Part shown: positions 1-5,994 of the stretch, piece by piece | Position numbering within the stretch: position 1 is the first letter of the stretch | How the letters are laid out: each line of letters opens with the position of its first letter | Assembly: GCA_937926545.1 (NCBI GenBank) | Contig: CALAZW010000054.1 | Location: forward strand, 1 to 9,002 | Direction of reading: 5' to 3' | From: an uncultured Helcococcus sp. | GTDB lineage: Bacteria; Bacillota; Clostridia; Tissierellales; Peptoniphilaceae | DNA: 9,002 bases | Translations under genes and position numbers: made by a program | The notes under the pieces: model-generated | What the model saw: the letters and a program-made list of their open reading frames with translations, nothing else | The model's database searches: none | Told to the model about the DNA's origin: nothing

Positions 1-888
1 ATTCTAAGCCAGGTCCAAAAAAACATCTCAATTTATTACAATAATAGGAATTATTTACAGGCCTACTATGATTTTATAGAAAAAGACTACGGCCAAGCCG
101 AAGAAAAAATTACCATTGATAAAGAAAAAAAGGCCTCTATAAGATTTGATAGGGTGTCATTTAAGTATCCTAGAAGTGATAACTATGTTTTAAAAGACCT
201 TAGTTTTACTATAAGGCCAGGGGAGAAAATTGGAATAGTGGGGACTAATGGTGCAGGTAAAACGACTCTTATTAAGCTTATGACGGGACTTTTAGACCCA
301 AGTGAAGGGGATATTTATATAAATGAGATTAATATTAAAGACTATGGTAAAAAGGACCTATTTAATCTTTTTAATGTGGTTTTCCAAAAGGTAAATATTT
401 ACGCCTTCAATGTTATGGAAAATATAGTTATGGATTATGAAAATATAGACTTGGAAAGGGCAAGAAAGGCCCTAGAAGAAGTAGGCCTAAAAGAAAAAAT
501 TGATAGTCTAGCAGAAGGTGAAGAACAAATGCTCTTAAAGGCTATAGATGAGAAGGGAGTGGAACTTTCAGGAGGAGAAAACCAGAAACTTTCCATTGCT
601 AGAGCCATCTATAAGGGGGGCCAGGCCATGATTTTAGATGAGCCAACTTCTGCCTTGGATGCTATAAATGAAGCCTTAATATACGAAAATTACAATAGAT
701 TGGTCAGGGATAAGACAGCAATCTTTATATCTCATAGACTGGCCAGTACTAAATTCACAGATAGGATCATCTTAATAGATGATAAAGGGATAGCTGAAGA
801 GGGAAGCCATGAAGAGCTTATGGACTTAAAGGGTAAATACTATGAAATGTTTATGGTTCAATCTAAATACTATAGGGAGGAAAAATGA
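1..888 (+). CDS. ABC exporter half-transporter, C-terminal part (5' end outside window)
   Basis: This is the ATP-binding end of an ABC exporter subunit. The reading frame is open from base 1, so the gene starts upstream; the GTG at 154 lies inside the domain (it falls just before a conserved FKYP segment) and is not a real start. Numbering from base 1, the 295 visible residues hold Walker A (GTNGAGKT, 81-88), the Q-loop glutamine (129), the signature LSGGE (189-193), Walker B with catalytic Asp213-Glu214 (LDEP) and the H-loop histidine (245). All catalytic residues are present, so the domain should hydrolyse ATP. The membrane domain lies upstream, out of sight. The stop overlaps the next start as ATGA, which implies translational coupling and a heterodimer with the second half-transporter. 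The C-terminus (SKYYR) echoes its partner's (AEYYR), suggesting gene duplication. The substrate cannot be read from the sequence. Confidence 0.93.
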   Translation: MLSQVQKNISIYYNNRNYLQAYYDFIEKDYGQAEEKITIDKEKKASIRFDRVSFKYPRSDNYVLKDLSFTIRPGEKIGIVGTNGAGKTTLIKLMTGLLDPSEGDIYINEINIKDYGKKDLFNLFNVVFQKVNIYAFNVMENIVMDYENIDLERARKALEEVGLKEKIDSLAEGEEQMLLKAIDEKGVELSGGENQKLSIARAIYKGGQAMILDEPTSALDAINEALIYENYNRLVRDKTAIFISHRLASTKFTDRIILIDDKGIAEEGSHEELMDLKGKYYEMFMVQSKYYREEK

Positions 889-2648
889 AAAATTCATATA
901 TAATAAAGAGATTTATAAAACTCAATTTAAAAGATTCCTTGACCTTTGTATTTCTTACCATTTTACAAATGGTCTTTGCAATTACTAATACCCTATTAAA
1001 TATATTCTTGCCCAAGTATTTAATAGATTTTACTATAAATAATAAATTGGATCAGGCCCTAGTTGCAATAGTTCTCATAGCCTTAAATAATGGGATTTTC
1101 CATTTGCTAAATAAGTATTTTGATATAAAAATAAAGAATGAATCGGCCATACTAAGTCATAAGGCAGAAAACAAGTTAAGTAAAAAACTTATGACCCTGG
1201 GCTTTGAGCATTTGGAAGACCCAGCTATTTTAGACCTAAAGGAAAAAGCCACTTTTTCCATTTCAAACCAGGGAGTTATTCAAGTGTTTTTTATGGGCTT
1301 AAAGGATATAGTTCAAGGCTTGGCCTTAATAATATCGACAGCAGCGATTATACTTTCCCTAAGTCCCCTTTTACTTTTGGCCTTGGCTTTGATATCCATG
1401 GTTAATCTCTTGGTTCTTTTAAGGTTTAATAAGTATCTATTAGAATTTTTTGGAAACCTACTACCAGTTAATAGGAGATTTAACTATTACCTATCAACCA
1501 ACTTTGAACCAGACTATCAGGAAGATATAAGATTTTTTAATATGAATAAGATCATGGGATATAAATTGAAAAATTATATTGATGAAACCTACCTTTACCT
1601 GGATGAGTTTATGGGTGAGAATGGTAGAGTTCAAGGAAAACAAACAGTTATTAGTAGCGTCCAAACCTCCTTAACCTATTTGGTAATAGGAATAAAGATA
1701 ATAGTAGATAGAACTCTTAGTTTAGGGTCCATATCAGTCTATATAAATGCTGGAAAATCTTTTTCTGATAATTTTAATTTGATTTTCCTATACTACAGTG
1801 AGTTTATCCAGCAGGTTAATTATTTACAACCCTTCATAGAGTTAATGGATATGGAAGAGGATAAATCAAGCAAGGCTAAGCTTAAGATAGATTCAATAGA
1901 AAGTTTAGAATTTAGAAATGTTTATTTCTCTTATCCTAAGGCAGACTCCTATACTTTAAAGGATATTAGTTTTAAGATAAATAAGGGGGAAAAAATATCT
2001 CTAGTGGGAAGAAATGGGGCAGGTAAGACAACTATAGTAAAATTAATATCAAAACTTTATCAACCAGATAAGGGACAAATATTAATAAATGGCTATAATA
2101 TTAATGAGATAGAAGAGAGTTCTTATAACGAGAAGGTAACAGCTATTTTTCAAGACTTTAAAATGTTTCCTTTTTCAATAAAAGAGAATATAGCCAGCTC
2201 ATCCACCATGGACCAGGATAAAATAATTGAATCCTTGGAAGAGGTTGGAATCATGGAAGAGATAAAAGAATTAAACTATGGTTTAGATACTATTATAGGA
2301 AAGAGCTATGACGAAAAAATGGCCAAAGATTTTAGTGGAGGCCAATTGCAAAAAATGGCCATAGCTAGAGCCATATATAAGGATAGCAGTTTAATTATTT
2401 TGGATGAGCCTACAGCGGCCCTAGACCCTTTATCAGAGGCTGAAATATATGAAAACTTCAACCAGTTGGTAGGTGGTAAAATGGCCTTTTATATTTCCCA
2501 TAGGATGAGTTCATCTAAGTTCGTAGATAGAATAATAGTTTTAGATCAAGGTGAAATTGTAGAAGAAGGAAATCATGATAGTTTGGTGAAAAAAGAAGAG
2601 GGGATTTATTTTTCTCTTTACAATGCCCAGGCTGAATACTATAGATAA
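885..2648 (+). CDS. ABC exporter half-transporter, membrane plus ATPase domain
   Basis: A complete 587-residue ABC exporter subunit. Residues 1-320 form the membrane domain, with hydrophobic segments near 20-47, 57-77, 141-160, 161-180 and 258-276. The ATPase domain runs from about 340 to the end. It shows Walker A GRNGAGKT (375-382), Q-loop Gln423, signature FSGGQ (483-487), Walker B LIILDEP with Asp507-Glu508, and His539 in ISHR. The start ATG overlaps the previous stop as ATGA and is preceded by AGGGAGG at 874-880. Many heterodimeric exporters such as BmrCD or LmrCD have one degenerate ATP site with the catalytic Glu replaced; here both partners keep Glu, so the pair looks catalytically symmetrical. 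It probably exports a peptide, lipid or drug, but the substrate is unknown. The serpin gene begins 11 bases downstream, so all three genes are probably co-transcribed. Confidence 0.93.
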   Translation: MKNSYIIKRFIKLNLKDSLTFVFLTILQMVFAITNTLLNIFLPKYLIDFTINNKLDQALVAIVLIALNNGIFHLLNKYFDIKIKNESAILSHKAENKLSKKLMTLGFEHLEDPAILDLKEKATFSISNQGVIQVFFMGLKDIVQGLALIISTAAIILSLSPLLLLALALISMVNLLVLLRFNKYLLEFFGNLLPVNRRFNYYLSTNFEPDYQEDIRFFNMNKIMGYKLKNYIDETYLYLDEFMGENGRVQGKQTVISSVQTSLTYLVIGIKIIVDRTLSLGSISVYINAGKSFSDNFNLIFLYYSEFIQQVNYLQPFIELMDMEEDKSSKAKLKIDSIESLEFRNVYFSYPKADSYTLKDISFKINKGEKISLVGRNGAGKTTIVKLISKLYQPDKGQILINGYNINEIEESSYNEKVTAIFQDFKMFPFSIKENIASSSTMDQDKIIESLEEVGIMEEIKELNYGLDTIIGKSYDEKMAKDFSGGQLQKMAIARAIYKDSSLIILDEPTAALDPLSEAEIYENFNQLVGGKMAFYISHRMSSSKFVDRIIVLDQGEIVEEGNHDSLVKKEEGIYFSLYNAQAEYYR

Positions 2649-2659
2649 AGAGGTGGAAA

Positions 2660-3763
2660 ATGGAAAAACCTATAAAATATAGAAGAAAAAAGAAAGAAGT
2701 TCGTATAGATGTTTCAAAAAAAAAATTAAAAAGAAGTTTTAATAGATTTGCTTACAAACAAAGTGATCTACTTTTAAAAACTGAAGATAACTTGATTTTT
2801 TCTCCTCTTAGCCTTTATTTAGCCCTTATTCTTTTACAAGAAGGAGCCAGGGGAAAAACTAAAGAAAAACTTGTAACTTATCTGGGGTTGGATGGATCTT
2901 TATTAGGGTTTTATGGCATGGTATACGATGACTTTTTATATAAAAATAGTCAGGGAAGGTTTTTATCCAACAACTTAATTTTAGTAAATACTGAGAGTTT
3001 TGAAAAAAGTTTTAAAGAAAAGTTAGAAAGTTTTTATCAGGGATCTTTATATGAGATGGATTTTTTTAGTGGGAATCCAGAAGAACTAGTAAAAAATTTT
3101 ATAAAAGAAAATACAAGTGATAAATTTGACTTAGATATAGACTTATCACCTAATACAAATATGATTTTAATAAATACTTTAGATTATAGGGCTGCTTGGT
3201 CTAATAAAAATTTCCATCTTATGAAAAAATCTATGGAATTTAAGAATATTGATAAGACAACTAGCTTTGTAGATTCTTTTAAGGGAAGTTTAGATAGCTA
3301 TTATTACAGAGATGATGTAATGGATGGATTTACCTTGGATTTAGAAGATGGATTTTATATAAAGATAGTAAGAGACAAAAAGGGAGATCAACCCTTAAAT
3401 AAGTTATTTTCAAAGGAACTTAAAAGAGCTAGAGTTTCTTTTGAATTACCTTCCTTTAAATCAAAATCAAAAATAGATATGAAAAATCTATTGGTAAGGG
3501 ATGGTTTGGATGATATATTTAAAGGAGGGGACTTTTCTTTTATGCTAAAGGAAAAATCCAGGGTAGATGAAATAATTCAAGAATCATATTTATCATTAGA
3601 TGAAAAAGGGATAGAAGCTGCATCCTATAGTCAAATTAGCATGGTTAGAATGAGTATTCCTATGGAAGAAGAGATAAATATAGTAATAGACAGTCCCTTT
3701 TATTATGGGCTCTATAACAGGAATGACTACCTTATTTTTATAGGTCAGGTTACCAGTCTTTAA
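2660..3763 (+). CDS. Serpin (serine protease inhibitor family)
   Basis: A 367-residue serpin of usual family length. Conserved blocks appear in order: the NxxxSPxS...GAxGxT block at residues 44-67 (NLIFSPLS to GARGKT), the INTLDYRAAW block matching the family's LVNAIYFKGxW, a VSFELPSFK strand, the hinge LDEKGIEAA (about 313-321), and the C-terminal SPFYYGL...IFIGQV segment. From hinge Glu315 as P17, the loop has exactly the spacing of human alpha-1-antitrypsin, giving P1-P1' Met331-Ser332 followed by Ile-Pro, with Arg330 at P2. Inhibitory serpins trap serine proteases by inserting this loop. The P12-P9 hinge is Ala-Ala-Ser-Tyr; the bulky Tyr is unusual, so inhibition is likely but not certain. 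No signal peptide is present; residues 1-25 carry 13 Lys/Arg instead. An in-frame TAG at 2642-2644 rules out an upstream start, and GAGGTGG precedes the ATG. It lies 11 bases after the exporter pair. Confidence 0.93.
   Translation: MEKPIKYRRKKKEVRIDVSKKKLKRSFNRFAYKQSDLLLKTEDNLIFSPLSLYLALILLQEGARGKTKEKLVTYLGLDGSLLGFYGMVYDDFLYKNSQGRFLSNNLILVNTESFEKSFKEKLESFYQGSLYEMDFFSGNPEELVKNFIKENTSDKFDLDIDLSPNTNMILINTLDYRAAWSNKNFHLMKKSMEFKNIDKTTSFVDSFKGSLDSYYYRDDVMDGFTLDLEDGFYIKIVRDKKGDQPLNKLFSKELKRARVSFELPSFKSKSKIDMKNLLVRDGLDDIFKGGDFSFMLKEKSRVDEIIQESYLSLDEKGIEAASYSQISMVRMSIPMEEEINIVIDSPFYYGLYNRNDYLIFIGQVTSL
2716..2725 (+). repeat. A10 homopolymer inside the serpin gene
   Basis: Ten consecutive adenines fall in codons 19-22 of the serpin gene, within the basic N-terminal extension and before the conserved fold. 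Runs this long are known sites of polymerase slippage. A gain or loss of one A would shift the frame before any serpin core is made. Whether slippage happens here cannot be judged from one sequence. Confidence 0.6.
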
Positions 3764-3767
3764 TTAG

Positions 3768-3795
3768 GATATAATTTATATTGTGATATAATTTA
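3768..3795 (+). promoter_or_regulatory. Tandem -10-like repeats; candidate promoter for the exported membrane protein
   Basis: The 11-mer GATATAATTTA occurs twice, at 3768-3778 and 3785-3795, exactly 17 bases apart. Each copy contains a perfect TATAAT (3770-3775 and 3787-3792). The second has an extended -10 (TGATATAAT). No good -35 is seen for either. The second would start transcription almost on the AGGAGG at 3799-3804, leaving a very short leader; the first would give a normal one. Read-through from the serpin gene is also possible. Confidence 0.4.
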
Positions 3796-3809
3796 GTCAG
3801 GAGGATCTT

Positions 3810-4736
3810 ATGAAGAAGAAAATTTGGCTATACCTATCTAGCTTTTTAATAATATTTCCTTTTTTTACCAATATTGCTTTGGCTGATATGGGGCCTAAAC
3901 CTAGTGTGGACATTGATTTTAAGGGTTTAGAAGGAGAGACCTATTATGTTACCTTGATATCTAAAGAGGAAAGTACAGGTCCTTATTCTAAAGATAAGGA
4001 AATATCTGACTTGGACATGGATAAAATAAATGGATTTAATAAATTTAAGGAAAGTGATGACAAGGATGGTTATTTCTTTTTAGGCTATTTAAATCTTTTA
4101 AATGGAAATGATAGTTTTTCTTGGGACTATTACCCTCCTAGAACATTTAAACTTAAGCTTTATTTTCCCAACAGAAACCTTGTTTTAACCAGTCATCCTA
4201 TGAAGCAATATGCTTTTAATAGTCATTACACAGCAGATTTTTCTAAGAAGAACCTGGATAATTTTGATAAGACAGATAATATATATATGAAAAATGGAAA
4301 GGATATTAACCTCTATAAATCCTATAGTCATGCTAAGGCTATCATATCCTTACTAATGAGGATAATTGTTACTATAAGCATAGAAATTTTGATTGCCTAT
4401 GCCATGTTTAAGCCTAATGCCTTTCAATTAAATGTTATTTGGCTGACTAATATTTTCACCCAGATAATATTAAATATAGGACTTAGTATAGTGGACTATA
4501 AACTAGGAGGATTTGCCTTTATATTTTTCTTTATAGTTTTTGAAATTTTAGTCTTTATTATAGAGGCTATAATTTACAAGAAAAAATTAAATAGTCCAGG
4601 TATAAAAAACAAAAATCAAAGTGATATAAATACTAGTTTTTATGCACTTGTTGCCAATTTTTCATCCTTTGTTCTAGGATTTGGTATTCACAAGTTAATA
4701 AGCTATATTTATATCCTATTAAAAGGAATAAATTAG
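3810..4736 (+). CDS. Exported four-helix membrane protein of unknown function
   Basis: A 308-residue protein. Residues 1-25 form a clear signal peptide (KKK, a hydrophobic core, then ALA before Asp26). The exported part, about 26-176, opens with DMGPKPSV and is rich in Asp, Lys and Tyr; it resembles the N-terminus of uncharacterised Firmicutes proteins known to me only as hypothetical. Four hydrophobic helices follow near 177-199, 205-227, 234-256 and 276-304. Polar residues sit inside them: Glu192, Asn214, Thr217-Gln218, Asn222, Glu245 and Glu252. That pattern suggests intramembrane binding or catalysis, but I assign no function. The ATG is set by AGGAGG at 3799-3804. The gap from the serpin is 46 bases with a candidate promoter, so the link to the exporter-serpin genes may be functional or only positional. 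Confidence 0.85.
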   Translation: MKKKIWLYLSSFLIIFPFFTNIALADMGPKPSVDIDFKGLEGETYYVTLISKEESTGPYSKDKEISDLDMDKINGFNKFKESDDKDGYFFLGYLNLLNGNDSFSWDYYPPRTFKLKLYFPNRNLVLTSHPMKQYAFNSHYTADFSKKNLDNFDKTDNIYMKNGKDINLYKSYSHAKAIISLLMRIIVTISIEILIAYAMFKPNAFQLNVIWLTNIFTQIILNIGLSIVDYKLGGFAFIFFFIVFEILVFIIEAIIYKKKLNSPGIKNKNQSDINTSFYALVANFSSFVLGFGIHKLISYIYILLKGIN

Positions 4737-4745
4737 TAAACCTAT

Positions 4746-4780
4746 ATAATGGATTGTAAATTTACAATCCATTATTTTAT
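4746..4780 (+). terminator. Perfect 30-bp palindrome, likely terminator
   Basis: Bases 4746-4775 form a perfect inverted repeat with no spacer (15-base arms centred between 4760 and 4761), ten bases after the stop of the exported membrane protein. On the + strand it is followed by TTTATTAATT, a broken T tract. The stem is AT-rich except for one GG/CC step. It most likely ends the + strand operon; a protein-binding palindrome is an alternative. Confidence 0.6.
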
Positions 4781-4813
4781 TAATTATTTGTAGGTTTTGT
4801 GCATGGAAAATAA

Positions 4814-4841
4814 AAGCCCTCATCCAATTGGATGGGGGCTT
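4814..4841. terminator. Bidirectional intrinsic terminator between convergent genes
   Basis: A 12-bp stem with one G-T wobble (arms 4814-4825 and 4830-4841, core GCCC/GGGC) closes on an AATT loop. T-rich sequence follows on both strands: TAATATTTTTT on the + strand and TTTTATTTTCC on the - strand. It lies 9 bases beyond the stop of the - strand DUF308 gene and after the + strand membrane-protein gene, so it can serve both converging units. Confidence 0.8.
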
Positions 4842-4849
4842 AATATTTT

Positions 4850-5380
4850 TTAGCTAAAATAATTTTTTAAGGCTAGAGATGTTGAGATGTATACAAGTCC
4901 ATTAACAAATAAATGAATGGCTAATAAAAGTGATATATAGACCATTCCCAGTTGCATATCAGTTATTAGCATATAGCCAAAGATAATTGAAAGGCCGCCA
5001 GATAAAAGACCTAAGTACCATCTATCTATTTTGAATCTTTTAAAATCAAGGGAAGCTGCGATTGAAGAAATACCACCAAATAACTCCCAAAAGCCTATTA
5101 CCATAGTCAAGGCCTTTAGGCTGGTAATATTATTTCCAAACATATAGATACCTAGGATAAGATCCAAGATACCTCCAACTAAAAAAACGCCTGTTTTAAA
5201 TAAATCGTTTGTAAAATATCTTATTATCCTAATGACTCCTGTTATAAGGAGTAGAGCACCCACCCAGTTAATTAGGGCAAGGCTGGTGTCAATAGGATTT
5301 ATAAGGGCTAAAATACCAGCTATAATAAGTAAAATACCCAATAAAAAAGATAAAATTCTAGCTGTCTTTATGTTGTTCAT
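4850..5380 (-). CDS. DUF308/HdeD-like six-helix membrane protein
   Basis: A 176-residue integral membrane protein with six hydrophobic segments at about 6-28, 32-56, 61-82, 88-111, 120-141 and 145-172. They are arranged as three similar Gly-rich hairpins (LLGILLIIAGILALINP, VGGILDLILGIYMFG and LLSGGLSIIFGYML). This repeat layout and length match the DUF308/HdeD family. E. coli HdeD is linked to acid resistance at high cell density; that role cannot be transferred here with confidence. The start has a strong AAGGAGGAGA (complement of 5385-5394). The neighbouring DUF2871 gene upstream on the same strand ends with its own hairpin, so this gene is expressed either by read-through or from a promoter in 5395-5432 that I could not define. 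It ends just before a bidirectional terminator. Confidence 0.85.
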   Translation of the reverse strand: MNNIKTARILSFLLGILLIIAGILALINPIDTSLALINWVGALLLITGVIRIIRYFTNDLFKTGVFLVGGILDLILGIYMFGNNITSLKALTMVIGFWELFGGISSIAASLDFKRFKIDRWYLGLLSGGLSIIFGYMLITDMQLGMVYISLLLAIHLFVNGLVYISTSLALKNYFS

Positions 5381-5432
5381 AAAATCTCCTCCTTTATTAT
5401 CTACTACCCTAAGTTAAAAGGAATAAACAAAA

Positions 5433-5450
5433 AATAGGCCTAGGCCTATT
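5433..5450 (-). terminator. Palindromic terminator overlapping the DUF2871 stop codon
   Basis: Bases 5433-5450 are a perfect 18-bp palindrome with the core GGCCTAGGCC. On the - strand it includes the TAG stop of the DUF2871 gene and is followed by TTTTGTTTATTCC, a T-rich tract. This fits an intrinsic terminator between the two - strand genes. The loop would be about four bases (CTAG). Termination may be partial, since the next gene has no obvious promoter. Confidence 0.6.
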
Positions 5451-5862
5451 CTTTATCAGGTGCTAATTTAATTAGATTTCTCATAATCATAACCATGGAT
5501 ACTCCCAAGGCTATATGGGCCAAACCTGCTAGTCCAGATAGGGCAGAATCAAGCCCCTTGGAAAGGATAACTTCTTTGACTTGTAAAATACCCCTAAGTA
5601 GCATCATAAGACTGGTAGCTGCCAAGCCTAGATGATAGACCAACCATTTTTTACCCAGGTCTTTTTCATCCTTGCCAAGATTGAATAAAACAAGTCCTAC
5701 CAGGAGACTAAAACCAGCTCCCAGAGCAAAGATATGAGGATGGATAATCCTAAGCATGGAATAGTCAGTAAAGTTGTTAAACTTTGTGAATTCCCTGTAG
5801 AATACTCCTGCTACCATGGCTATAATAGTATAAATTGTAGATCTTTTAAGTGTCTTCTTCAT
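5446..5862 (-). CDS. DUF2871 family membrane protein
   Basis: A 138-residue membrane protein with four hydrophobic segments near 8-22, 42-61, 73-91 and 108-127. The segment GVFYREFTKF (19-28) and the following HPHIFALG (41-48) match my memory of the DUF2871 family, whose members are this length and have no known function. Histidines 41, 43, 77 and 116 lie in or at the edge of helices, which would suit heme or metal binding, but this is inference. The ATG is preceded by AGGAGGGAA. It has a near-consensus promoter with two palindromic repeats over the -10 and start region, so it is probably held off by a dimeric repressor and induced by a signal. Its terminator overlaps the stop codon. Confidence 0.85.
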   Translation of the reverse strand: MKKTLKRSTIYTIIAMVAGVFYREFTKFNNFTDYSMLRIIHPHIFALGAGFSLLVGLVLFNLGKDEKDLGKKWLVYHLGLAATSLMMLLRGILQVKEVILSKGLDSALSGLAGLAHIALGVSMVMIMRNLIKLAPDKE

Positions 5863-5877
5863 ATTCCCTCCTAATAT

Positions 5878-5907
5878 AATGAACTAAGTTCATTGAACTA
5901 TGTTCAT
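5878..5907. promoter_or_regulatory. Tandem palindromic operator
   Basis: Two 14-mers lie end to end: TGAACTAAGTTCAT (5880-5893) and TGAACTATGTTCAT (5894-5907), differing at one base. Each holds a 13-bp palindrome, TGAAC-3-GTTCA. The first extends to 8-base arms (AATGAACT/AGTTCATT, 5878-5894). The pair starts at the -10 of the DUF2871 promoter and covers its expected start site. The spacing and symmetry fit a dimeric helix-turn-helix repressor; TetR/AcrR type is my best guess from the operator shape. Confidence 0.75.
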
Positions 5908-5934
5908 TATAAATAAAGAGAGAAAAATAGTCAA
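5906..5934 (-). promoter_or_regulatory. Near-consensus sigma-A type promoter of the DUF2871 gene
   Basis: Read on the - strand, TTGACT (complement of 5929-5934) is followed after exactly 17 bases by a perfect TATAAT (complement of 5906-5911). The expected start is near 5899, inside the tandem operator. The ATG is about 37 bases further on, with AGGAGGG in between. Confidence 0.85.
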
Positions 5935-5967
5935 GTGGATATATGAGTATTAATAAAATATTAAATG

Positions 5968-5976
5968 TGATATTAT
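5968..5976 (+). promoter_or_regulatory. Extended -10 promoter for the small FakA-like protein
   Basis: TGATATTAT is an extended -10 (TG-n-TATTAT), with no convincing -35. Transcription would start near 5983, only about 12 bases before the ATG at 5995, so the leader would be little more than the AAAGGGGGA ribosome site. It resembles the TGTGATATAAT element at 3782-3792. Confidence 0.45.
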
Positions 5977-5994
5977 TAATTAAAGGGGGATTAT

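Noticed and set aside
154..888. GTG at 154 as the start of the first gene
   Set aside because: The same frame is open back to base 1 and the sequence before 154 reads as normal exporter linker leading into the ATPase domain, so this is an internal codon of a gene cut by the window edge.
885..2648. Degenerate ATP site, as in many heterodimeric exporters
   Set aside because: Both partners keep the Walker B Glu, the H-loop His and acceptable signature motifs, so no degenerate site is visible.
3647..3652. Arg330 as the serpin P1 residue
   Set aside because: Counting from the conserved hinge Glu as P17 places Met331 at P1 and Arg330 at P2, and the following Ser-Ile-Pro matches alpha-1-antitrypsin. 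The shift is kept only as an alternative to test.
5232..5417. 61-codon + strand frame
   Set aside because: It lies antisense across the start of the DUF308 gene, has no ribosome site and has a composition typical of a reversed membrane-protein gene.
5863..5994. Riboswitch or small RNA gene in the divergent gap
   Set aside because: The palindromes are short, tandem and sit on a promoter, which fits protein operators; no larger conserved RNA fold or T tract is seen.
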